NCBI GenBank assembly: GCA_938038825.1
Contig: CALHST010000446.1
Coordinates: 1-5,506, forward strand
Reading direction: 5' to 3'
From: an uncultured Paracoccaceae bacterium
Lineage (GTDB): Bacteria; Pseudomonadota; Alphaproteobacteria; Rhodobacterales; Rhodobacteraceae
Length of the DNA: 5,506 nucleotides
Position numbers and translations under genes: made by a program. Positions 1 to 4,560 of the stretch are shown in pieces. Position 1 is the first letter of the stretch. Every line of letters begins with the position of its first letter. The notes below the pieces were generated by a model, which was given only the letters and a program-made list of their open reading frames with translations, was not told the origin of the DNA and made no database searches.

Positions 1-40
1 GGGCGACTTGTTCCGCCTCGAGCTCTGCGATCAGGTTCAT
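1..40 (-). CDS. rplS: 50S ribosomal protein bL19, N-terminal fragment
   Basis: Thirteen codons are visible before the window edge, reading MNLIAELEAEQVA, which matches the usual alphaproteobacterial bL19 N-terminus. bL19 sits at the 30S-50S interface of the ribosome. The start is fixed by a strong Shine-Dalgarno (AGGAGA, 48-53 on the minus strand) 7 bases upstream of the ATG at 38-40. In most proteobacteria rplS directly follows trmD; here trmD lies about 2.85 kb away on the same strand, so the operon junction has been split. The start codon lies in the loop of a small inverted repeat (29-34 / 41-46), and the Shine-Dalgarno can pair with a distant leader segment. The identification rests on a short peptide plus synteny, which together are convincing. 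Confidence 0.88.
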   Translation of the reverse strand, partial: MNLIAELEAEQVA

Positions 41-240
41 CTGATCTTCTCCTAATGTTTGCCCATGGTTGTTCCATGGAGGTTTTCGCGTCCTCAGAGC
101 TCCTATCTTCTGACCGGGTCCACCGCAGTGCCCGTAGGAGAATTCAGGTCGTCATTCCTTCGTCAGTGCTTTTGGCAATCGCGGGGCAGAAGCGCACCCA
201 ATAGCCAAAAGGTCCACGAAGAGATTCTCTGGGTGAACAT
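41..240 (-). promoter_or_regulatory. structured rplS 5' leader, candidate translational switch
   Basis: Between the proposed promoter and rplS lie about 200 nt with several inverted repeats. A: CTTTTGGC (169-176) pairs with GCCAAAAG (204-211). B: CTCCTA/TAGGAG (100-105 with 135-140) encloses a compact hairpin made of 115-118 with 131-134 and 121-123 with 128-130, loop 124-127. C: CCATGG (63-68) pairs with CCATGG (74-79), loop of 5. D: GATCAG (29-34) pairs with CTGATC (41-46), with the start codon in the loop. The strand of stem B at 135-142 is also complementary over 8 bp to the rplS Shine-Dalgarno region (47-54), so two exclusive folds are possible. The pairings are read directly; a regulatory role, for example autoregulation by bL19, is inference. 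No known leader family was recognised. Confidence 0.5.
48..53 (-). promoter_or_regulatory. rplS Shine-Dalgarno
   Basis: AGGAGA on the minus strand, 7 nt before the rplS ATG. It lies inside the octamer TAGGAGAA (47-54), which is perfectly complementary to minus-strand TTCTCCTA at 135-142 in the same leader, so access to it could be regulated. Confidence 0.8.
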
Positions 241-244
241 GCGG

Positions 245-273
245 CTTTTAGGGGGGATGCCGGGACAAATCAA
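245..273 (-). promoter_or_regulatory. candidate sigma-70-type promoter for rplS
   Basis: On the minus strand TTGATT (268-273) is followed after 17 bases by TAAAAG (245-250), each matching 4 of 6 consensus positions. A start near 238 would give the roughly 200-nt structured leader described for rplS. A promoter here makes sense because rplS is cut off from trmD by inserted DNA. A weaker alternative lies just upstream (TTGCAA then CAGAAT, 18 bases apart). Only position and motif support this. Confidence 0.35.
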
Positions 274-373
274 GCATTCTGTGGCAGGGTTCGACAAGGT
301 TGCAATTGTTTGTATCAAAAAGCTGACAAGTCGAAGGATTGGAGTTCTTTGAGCGTCTGCTCCGAGTTCAAAT

Positions 374-607
374 CTACTGATTTTTTGCCGTCTTAAAAAG
401 CTTTGCAAAGTAATTATCGACACCTTGTCGCTTTGCGTTGAGCATCACCTTGGTTGCGATTTCATCTTCTGGCCTGCTAGCCTTTATCATGGTCGGCACA
501 TTGTGAACGACGTTGGCAAAGGCGCGTGCCTTTTTGAGGTTTTCTGTGGACCTGATTTCTATCAAAGCGATGTAAAGGACATACAATACTTCTGAGTGGT
601 CGTTCAT
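374..607 (-). CDS. small hypothetical protein, 77 aa
   Basis: An unrecognised 77-residue protein beginning MNDHSEVLYVLYIALIEIR. The ATG at 605-607 is preferred because AAGGA (612-616 on the minus strand) lies just upstream; the in-frame TTG three bases earlier would sit too close to it. The protein appears soluble and mostly helical: a hydrophobic N-terminal helix (about residues 7-18), a basic amphipathic stretch (about 22-32), a VVHNVP turn (about 33-38), and a Lys-rich C-terminus ending in KTAKNQ. No signal peptide or clear membrane span is seen. A candidate promoter lies directly upstream, so it may be transcribed alone, toward rplS. It faces away from the 139-aa gene across a 234-nt gap. 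Function is unknown; that it is a real gene is supported by the ribosome binding site, promoter and protein-like composition. Confidence 0.6.
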   Translation of the reverse strand: MNDHSEVLYVLYIALIEIRSTENLKKARAFANVVHNVPTMIKASRPEDEIATKVMLNAKRQGVDNYFAKLFKTAKNQ

Positions 608-841
608 CAAATCCTTTTCATTTCAGATTATTCTTGTCCGCGCCAATTACTGCAACTTTAGGCGTGACGCAAATGTAATAAAGTTTCGCTGGCCCGCCAT
701 CTACCAGTCTTGTCCAAGGATGACCCCGAGCTGGCACCTATCATCTGACGAATTGTGCCGGATGCCTCAGCGAGCCCAAATGTAAGTTGAAATTGAACCT
801 TTGTCGCCTTCATATAGCTTTAACCGTTAGAAGAAAGCACC
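608..841. other. divergent intergenic region
   Basis: These 234 bases separate two divergently transcribed accessory genes. They hold the candidate promoter of the 77-aa gene (627-655). On the plus strand there is a weak candidate for the 139-aa gene: TTGAAA (787-792) followed about 18 bases later by CATATA (811-816). No RNA gene or convincing inverted repeat was seen. Confidence 0.45.
627..655 (-). promoter_or_regulatory. candidate promoter for the 77-aa gene
   Basis: On the minus strand TTGCAG (650-655) and AATAAT (627-632) are separated by exactly 17 bases. The -10 matches 5 of 6 consensus positions, the -35 only 3 of 6. Transcription would begin around 620, leaving a short leader carrying AAGGA ahead of the ATG at 607. 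Confidence 0.4.
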
Positions 842-1261
842 ATGCCGAAGCGCGAACTCTTGATCGATGGCATCAAGCCAAACGACCTTGTGAACCTGGG
901 TGGCTTGGAAGCCTATGCGCTCGCAGGGCGACCAATTGTTTTCTCTGTTGGTGATGCAGAAGTCCTTGCTGAGTTCACCAAATCAGAAAAAGTACTTCTC
1001 GTTGAAATTGCAGTTGTGGAAAAGGGAGGCGAAGGTGTGCTTCCTGTGTTGATCGATACTATCGAAAAAGCTGCGTTGAGTAGGTATTTTTCTGCAATCG
1101 AATGGTCTGTTCTTGCAAGAAACTGTTCCACACCAAATCTGAAATTGATGCGGGTTCTAGAGAAAATCGGCTTCGAAGTGCATCGGCCTCAAAGTGGTGC
1201 TGAGTTCTATTGGCAGCGACGATCCATTAATGACTCTCTGTTGCAACGAACCCCGCGCTAG
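842..1261 (+). CDS. GNAT-fold-like hypothetical protein, 139 aa
   Basis: The C-terminal two thirds resembles the acetyl-CoA-binding half of a GNAT acetyltransferase. A hydrophobic strand VLLVEIAVV (51-59) leads into GGEGVLPVLIDTIEKAA (62-78), placed like motif A (strand, glycine-rich turn, helix). Then comes the strand IEWSVLARNC (86-95), followed by N99-KLMRVLEKIGF (to 111), which matches the familiar motif B pattern ending in a Gly-Phe. A final strand carries YWQR (123-126). At 139 residues it is short for a GNAT and the glycine-rich loop does not match the classical Q/RxxGxG/A, so catalytic activity is doubtful. An AGAAGAAAG purine stretch precedes the ATG and supports this start. The gene is transcribed opposite to every intact gene in the window and ends about 50 bp before an IS30 remnant. 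The substrate is unknown; the fold assignment is inference from pattern. Confidence 0.6.
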   Translation: MPKRELLIDGIKPNDLVNLGGLEAYALAGRPIVFSVGDAEVLAEFTKSEKVLLVEIAVVEKGGEGVLPVLIDTIEKAALSRYFSAIEWSVLARNCSTPNLKLMRVLEKIGFEVHRPQSGAEFYWQRRSINDSLLQRTPR

Positions 1262-1314
1262 TTCCGCTTACTCGGCGGTTATCTATATCAATTCTTGCCA
1301 GCTAATCTTACTCG

Positions 1315-1808
1315 GAAGGGGTGTCCGGGTCGTCGGCTCGAACAACGGCTTAATCGCCAGAGTGGTGAAGCGCCATTCACGGCTTGTTGCGCTGGCCAGA
1401 GGCGAGAACAAGGACATCCAGAGTGTTGTCACGGCCCTGATCACGCAGACCCGGAAATTGCCCAAAGAACTGTATTTGTCGCTGACATGGGACCAAGTAC
1501 CTGAGATCGCCAGACATGTGGCGTGCAACATGGCGACAAAGATTGATGTCTATTTTTGTGATCCGCAATCACCCCACTCGGCAGATTGCTGACGCAATCG
1601 CCTGCTGGGCAATGCATGGCAACGCGGTAGCAACGAGAACACCAACCAGCATCTTAAGCAGAAATTCCCAAAAAGCACTGATATATCGGGCTTTAGTCAA
1701 GCTAGACTCAGCGCCGTCGCGCGTCAGCTCAACGAACGACCTCGAAAGACCTTGCAATACCAAACGCCAGCACAGAAATTTGAAGCATGTGTTGCAGCGA
1801 TCAGTTGA
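1315..1808 (+). pseudogene. IS30-family transposase remnant, 5'-truncated and disrupted
   Basis: Decayed catalytic domain of an IS30-type DDE transposase. In one frame from 1323 it reads VRVVGSNN, VVKRHSRLVAL, then KLPKELYLSLTWD (second catalytic Asp) and IDVYFCDPQSP. The same frame resumes at 1617 with WQRGSNENTN (catalytic Glu in NEN), then ARQLNERPRKTLQYQTP and EACVAAIS before TGA at 1806-1808, the normal IS30 ending. Three lesions are visible. The N-terminal helix-turn-helix part is missing. At 1315-1325 the expected EGD coding stretch appears as GAAGGGGTGTC, consistent with loss of one base in the first catalytic Asp codon. A 42-bp block (1575-1616) containing an in-frame TGA splits PQSP from WQRG. 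No terminal inverted repeats were identified, so the ends of the element are undefined. It cannot encode an active transposase. Confidence 0.85.
1575..1616 (+). repeat. 42-bp in-frame insertion with hairpin inside the IS30 remnant
   Basis: IS30 transposases normally read PQSPWQRGSNEN without a break; here 42 extra bases (14 codons, one a stop) lie between the Pro and Trp codons. Within them GATTGC (1584-1589) and GCAATC (1594-1599) form a perfect stem around TGAC, extended by GGC (1580-1582) with GCC (1600-1602) across a one-base bulge. The in-frame stop is in the loop. The source is unknown: a small palindromic element or a local copying error are both possible. Confidence 0.6.
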
Positions 1809-1934
1809 AACCACAGCCCAAAGCGAGTCTTCGAGTATTGCTTTCTACGCCCAAAAAGCTGACTTCTCACCAGCTACAATTGTGAAACAGATGTTGCCCC
1901 GCCGGTTGACGTCAAAAGAGGTAAAGCCCGGCTC
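1809..1934. other. non-coding gap between IS30 remnant and FkbM gene
   Basis: The two flanking reading frames converge here. The gap probably holds the degenerate right end of the IS element, but no terminal repeat was recognised. The palindrome TTGACGTCAA (1906-1915) is present, with no known regulator assigned. No convincing terminator was found for either gene. Confidence 0.4.
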
Positions 1935-2759
1935 TCATAATACTGGACAAGCCACGTAATTTGTTCCGGCAAAGTTTGAGGGATCGTCGAGAGCAAACGT
2001 CTCAATCCGCCTCTTGGTTTCGTCCTGGTGAACTTGAAACACGTCGTAGTCGTGCTCTTTTAGCAACCGCATGATGGCTGCGGCGTTCTTTCGCCGTTGT
2101 GTTGCAATCCCATCAGCAACGGCTGTGCGTTCCACGCCCTGATAGTTTGGCAGAACCTCAAAAACGATTTGCGGTTTAAATTCTTTGATTGTTTTCGACA
2201 ACCCCTCGATTACCTCAGCTTCGGCACCTTCCACGTCAATTTTTATGGTGGATATGGCTTCGATTCCCAATTCCTGAATGACTTCGTCGCCGACGCGTAC
2301 TTGTATGCTACTCCTCTGAGCTCCAACTCTATCGTATAGACTTGCCATAGTGTCTGCTTCGCCGTTGCTGAAGAAAGACTTGATGCCATTCTCGTTGGAA
2401 AGTCCAATTGGAATTGTTGTACAATTTGTCAGCCCGTTTTGCTTGATGAACGCGTCTACTAACGAACAAGCTGATATCTGTGGTTCAAATCCCACGTAGA
2501 GTCGATCCGGGTCAATCGCCAGAACCTTGCCTAGAGTCTGACCCAAGTTCATCCCTATGTCTATGAAATAACCTTCGGTTTTCAGTGCATCCGAAAAAAC
2601 GAAGTTGAGCTCCTTTTCCCAGGTCTTCGATTTCTCAACAGATAGTATATTCGAAATATACCCTCTCATGGTGTATCTTTTCTGACCGATCACAACCTTA
2701 CGGCCCAGTTGCCTTTGAAGGCGTACAAGATGATCGGAGACTCGGTGAAAAGTGTTCAT
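1935..2759 (-). CDS. FkbM-family SAM-dependent methyltransferase
   Basis: A 274-residue protein with the FkbM methyltransferase domain. The SAM-binding motif I is FIDIGMNLGQT (65-75), followed by the acidic strand end FEPQ (91-94), the IGLSNENG segment (118-125), the family hallmark IKIDVEGAE (172-180) and IVFEVLP (198-204). FkbM enzymes usually O-methylate sugars or small molecules, often in polysaccharide or secondary-metabolite synthesis; the substrate here is unknown and no glycan genes are nearby. The ATG at 2757-2759 is chosen because the frame upstream lacks another ATG and reads as an unconvincing Arg/Cys-rich peptide; the ribosome binding site is weak. It lies 132 bases behind trmD on the same strand, so read-through from the rimM-trmD transcript is possible. 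Its AT-richer codon use compared with trmD suggests horizontal acquisition. Confidence 0.88.
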   Translation of the reverse strand: MNTFHRVSDHLVRLQRQLGRKVVIGQKRYTMRGYISNILSVEKSKTWEKELNFVFSDALKTEGYFIDIGMNLGQTLGKVLAIDPDRLYVGFEPQISACSLVDAFIKQNGLTNCTTIPIGLSNENGIKSFFSNGEADTMASLYDRVGAQRSSIQVRVGDEVIQELGIEAISTIKIDVEGAEAEVIEGLSKTIKEFKPQIVFEVLPNYQGVERTAVADGIATQRRKNAAAIMRLLKEHDYDVFQVHQDETKRRIETFALDDPSNFAGTNYVACPVL

Positions 2760-2891
2760 TTTTGTGCATTCCGAATTTGTTTCAACCTTCAGCCTATAGT
2801 ACAGCAAATTTGGAGATAATACCCGAGAAACTGAACAGCAGCTTTGTCCGCACAGTCGCCGTCTAGATAGTCCGCGTCTCGACAACCAAAC
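2760..2891. other. trmD-FkbM intergenic region
   Basis: This 132-bp gap marks the change from the conserved operon to AT-richer accessory DNA. No hairpin followed by a T-run was found after trmD, so transcription may continue into the methyltransferase gene. The minus strand contains TACTATAGG upstream of the methyltransferase start, which could serve as a -10 element, but no well-placed -35 was seen. Confidence 0.35.
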
Positions 2892-3695
2892 TTATTTGGA
2901 TGGCGTATCAAGACCAAGGCGCGACCAAAGATCCGGTCGGCGTGCTTTTGTCAGTTCTTCTGACATCGCGCGGCGCCATTTGTTGATCTCGCCGTGGTTG
3001 CCGGACATCAACACGTCGGGGACGGCACGTCCGTTCCACTCAGATGGGCGGGTATATTGGGGGTGTTCCAGAAGCCCGGCAGAGTGGCTTTCTTCTTCGG
3101 TGCTGGCCGCGTTGCCGAGGACTCCGGGCAATAGGCGCACTGTGGCGTCGATCATGGCTTGGGCTGCGATTTCGCCGCCGGTCATTACAAAATCCCCAAG
3201 CGAGACTTCTTGCACGCCGTAATGTTCCAGCACCCGTTCATCGACGCCCTCGAACCGACCGCACAGCAGTGTCACGCCGTCGCAGCGCGCCCAGTCCCGC
3301 GCCATCGCTTGATCAAACGGCTTGCCGCGCGGCGAGAGATAGACAAGGGGCCAGCGACCTCGGGCGTGGGATTGCGCGGCCTCAATCGCGGGGCCGACGA
3401 CATCGGCACGCAGGACCATGCCTGCACCACCACCCGCGGGCGTGTCGTCCACATTGCGGTGTTTGGTTAGGCCATGCGCGCGCAGATCATGGGTGTGCAG
3501 TTGCCATTTGCCTTCGTGCAGGGCACGCCCTGTCAGGCTTTGCCCCAGAACGCCGGGAAAGGCATCGGGGAATAGGGTGATGATCCGGGCCTGCCACACA
3601 CCAACAAGGTCCGGGGCTTCATCCATCAGCGATGCGGGTTTCAGCGTTGGGCGGATGGCTTTGCGGCCATGGGATTTGCTGGGTGGGGTGCTCAT
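2892..3695 (-). CDS. trmD: tRNA (guanine-N1-)-methyltransferase TrmD
   Basis: Makes m1G37 next to the anticodon of tRNAs reading CNN codons, using SAM, and so prevents +1 frameshifting. The 267-residue protein has a short alphaproteobacterial N-terminal extension before the conserved ARIITLFPDAFPG (36-48). Trefoil-knot (SPOUT) motifs follow: DDTPAGGGAGMV (83-94), YLSPRG (119-124), LLCGRFEGVDERV (143-155) and SLGDFVMTGGE (165-175). The C-terminal tRNA-binding part carries HPQYTRP (211-217) and VLMSGNHGEI (228-237). The acidic residue usually found as Asp in a D-S-F motif appears as Glu (E202-S203-H204). The ATG is 4 bases after the rimM stop; there is no close Shine-Dalgarno, only GAGGG about 14 bases upstream, so translational coupling with rimM is likely. 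The next gene is an FkbM methyltransferase rather than the expected rplS. Confidence 0.97.
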   Translation of the reverse strand: MSTPPSKSHGRKAIRPTLKPASLMDEAPDLVGVWQARIITLFPDAFPGVLGQSLTGRALHEGKWQLHTHDLRAHGLTKHRNVDDTPAGGGAGMVLRADVVGPAIEAAQSHARGRWPLVYLSPRGKPFDQAMARDWARCDGVTLLCGRFEGVDERVLEHYGVQEVSLGDFVMTGGEIAAQAMIDATVRLLPGVLGNAASTEEESHSAGLLEHPQYTRPSEWNGRAVPDVLMSGNHGEINKWRRAMSEELTKARRPDLWSRLGLDTPSK

Positions 3696-3699
3696 CTGG

Positions 3700-4200
3700 T
3701 TACAAAAGACCCTCGGGCGGGTCTATGACAATACGACCTGCGTCCAAATCAACCGTGGGTACGACCGCCATGGTGAACGGGATGAACACCGTTGCAGAGG
3801 ACCCTGTAAGGATCACTTCCAGCAAATCATCAGAGCCGTTGTTTTGAACGGTTTTTACAGTACCGATATCTGCACCACCAGTATCGACTACACGCACACC
3901 GATCAGATCGGCGTGGTAATATTCATCGTCCGGCAATGAAGGAAGCTGTTCGCGCCGCGCAAATAGTTGCGTGCCTTTGAGTGCGTCAGCGTCCTCTTTT
4001 GTCGCCACTTCGACAATGCGCGTGGCAAAGCCGTTTTTGACCGCGCCTACTATGGCCAAAGTATAGCTGCGTCCTTGGTCATCCGTGAGGGGGGAATAGG
4101 TTTCTATGTCTTGCGGGTTGGCGCAAAAGCTTTTGACCCGCACTTCGCCATGCACACCGTAAGCACCTGAAATTGCACCGACGACCATCTTGTCGCTCAT
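3700..4200 (-). CDS. rimM: 16S rRNA processing / 30S maturation factor RimM
   Basis: Binds uS19 and the 30S head during late assembly and is needed for efficient 16S rRNA processing; cytoplasmic. The 166-residue protein has the N-terminal RimM barrel with GAYGVHGEVRV (12-22), a linker with RREQLP (82-87), then the PRC-barrel domain opening with DDEYYHADLIG (91-101) and containing IGTVKTVQNNGSDDLLEV (112-129). The start at 4198-4200 is supported by GAGGAG (4208-4213 on the minus strand) 7 bases upstream and by the start of conserved sequence; an ATG 54 bases upstream would add non-conserved residues. The ATGA at 4197-4200 overlaps the stop of the upstream 47-codon gene, so the two are probably translationally coupled. 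trmD follows after 4 bases. Confidence 0.96.
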   Translation of the reverse strand: MSDKMVVGAISGAYGVHGEVRVKSFCANPQDIETYSPLTDDQGRSYTLAIVGAVKNGFATRIVEVATKEDADALKGTQLFARREQLPSLPDDEYYHADLIGVRVVDTGGADIGTVKTVQNNGSDDLLEVILTGSSATVFIPFTMAVVPTVDLDAGRIVIDPPEGLL

Positions 4201-4340
4201 TTTGGAACTCCTCGGCAAATTCCCAGCACCTGCGTGCCTCCAGCTGCAGCGCATGCATCGCCTGCTTGATTACGTTCGAACATGAGCCCGCCGATGAAGG
4301 CGATGGAGATCAGGATAACAGTGCGTATAAGGCCAAACAT
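4197..4340 (-). CDS. small single-span membrane protein, 47 aa
   Basis: A 47-residue protein starting MFGLIRTVILISIAFIGGLM. Residues 3-20 form one hydrophobic span with an Arg inside it near the N-terminus, followed by FERNQAGDAC and a short tail with two cysteines (C30, C42) framing AAAGG. The layout suggests an inner-membrane anchor with a short, possibly disulfide-bonded tail. The ATG at 4338-4340 is chosen because it directly begins the hydrophobic segment; in-frame ATGs further upstream (4373, 4478) add unlikely sequence and lack ribosome binding sites. The site before the chosen ATG is itself weak. The stop overlaps the rimM start (ATGA). I believe similar short proteins occur upstream of rimM in other roseobacters, but cannot verify that here. 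Function is unknown. Confidence 0.65.
   Translation of the reverse strand: MFGLIRTVILISIAFIGGLMFERNQAGDACAAAGGTQVLGICRGVPK
4208..4213 (-). promoter_or_regulatory. rimM ribosome binding site
   Basis: GAGGAG on the minus strand, 7 nt before the rimM ATG and inside the end of the 47-codon gene. It decides the start at 4200 over the upstream in-frame ATG at 4254. Confidence 0.8.
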
Positions 4341-4505
4341 TGGGACTTTCAGAATAAGAACGTGTTCCCCCATGTGCCAACTGCAAGGGGGTGTTGTCCA
4401 GAGAGAGGATGCCTTGACGGCAAGGGTCAAAGAATTTGATCCCACGCATGTTTCCGTGCGGCGCGCAGACATGGTCATGGTTGATGATCAATACATGAAA
4501 ACGAG
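4341..4505 (-). other. leader between rpsP terminator and the 47-aa gene
   Basis: About 165 bases follow the hairpin behind rpsP. They contain small inverted repeats: CCTTG/CAAGG (4412-4416 / 4421-4425) and CCCCC/GGGGG (4367-4371 / 4387-4391). A promoter for rimM-trmD would be expected if the hairpin terminates transcription, but only a poor candidate is visible: minus-strand TTGGCA then TATTCT, about 19 bases apart. No convincing protein-coding frame was found. Confidence 0.35.
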
Positions 4506-4536
4506 GACACCCGCGCCGTTGTGTAGCGCGGGTGTC
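4506..4536 (-). terminator. hairpin terminator / attenuator after rpsP
   Basis: A perfect 11-bp stem, GACACCCGCGC (4506-4516) with GCGCGGGTGTC (4526-4536), and a 9-nt loop. It starts 25 bases past the rpsP stop. On the minus strand it is followed by CTCGTTTTC, a short T-rich run, so termination may be partial. Placement between rpsP and rimM suggests it lets bS16 be made in excess of RimM and TrmD, which are needed in small amounts. Confidence 0.8.
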
Positions 4537-4560
4537 AAGATTTGGCTTAAAAGCAGAGAT

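Noticed and set aside
106..134. Leader stretch GGTGGACCCGGTCAG resembling part of bacterial 4.5S (SRP) RNA
   Set aside because: The diagnostic GGAAGGAAGCAGCC tetraloop and asymmetric-loop sequence is absent, so it is not an SRP RNA gene.
351..362. GAGC/GCTC inverted repeat as a terminator for the 77-aa gene
   Set aside because: The stem is only 4 bp and no T-run follows on the minus strand.
163..423. Minus-strand open frame (86 codons) ahead of rplS
   Set aside because: It overlaps the 3' end of the 77-aa gene in another frame, has no ribosome binding site and covers the candidate rplS promoter and leader stems.
1194..1592. Apparent 132-codon plus-strand gene
   Set aside because: Its first 40 or so residues overlap the GNAT-like gene out of frame and match nothing; the rest is the IS30 fragment, so it is treated as part of the pseudogene.
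1906..1915. 10-bp palindrome TTGACGTCAA as an operator
   Set aside because: It lies downstream of both flanking genes, is short enough to be chance, and no regulator is suggested by context.
1516..1959. Plus-strand open frame (147 codons) across the IS30 remnant
   Set aside because: It lies in a different frame from the recognisable transposase sequence, shows no family features and overlaps the FkbM 3' end.
2760..2885. Upstream extension of the FkbM protein to a TTG at 2885
   Set aside because: It adds 42 Arg/Cys-rich residues with no family similarity and no ribosome binding site; the ATG at 2759 gives a normal length.
3044..3580. Plus-strand open frame (178 codons) opposite trmD
   Set aside because: Arg/Ala/His-rich antisense product with no domain, fully inside well-conserved trmD.
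4362..4384. Minus-strand TTGGCAC resembling a sigma-54 -24 element
   Set aside because: No matching GC/TTGC -12 element occurs at the required spacing.
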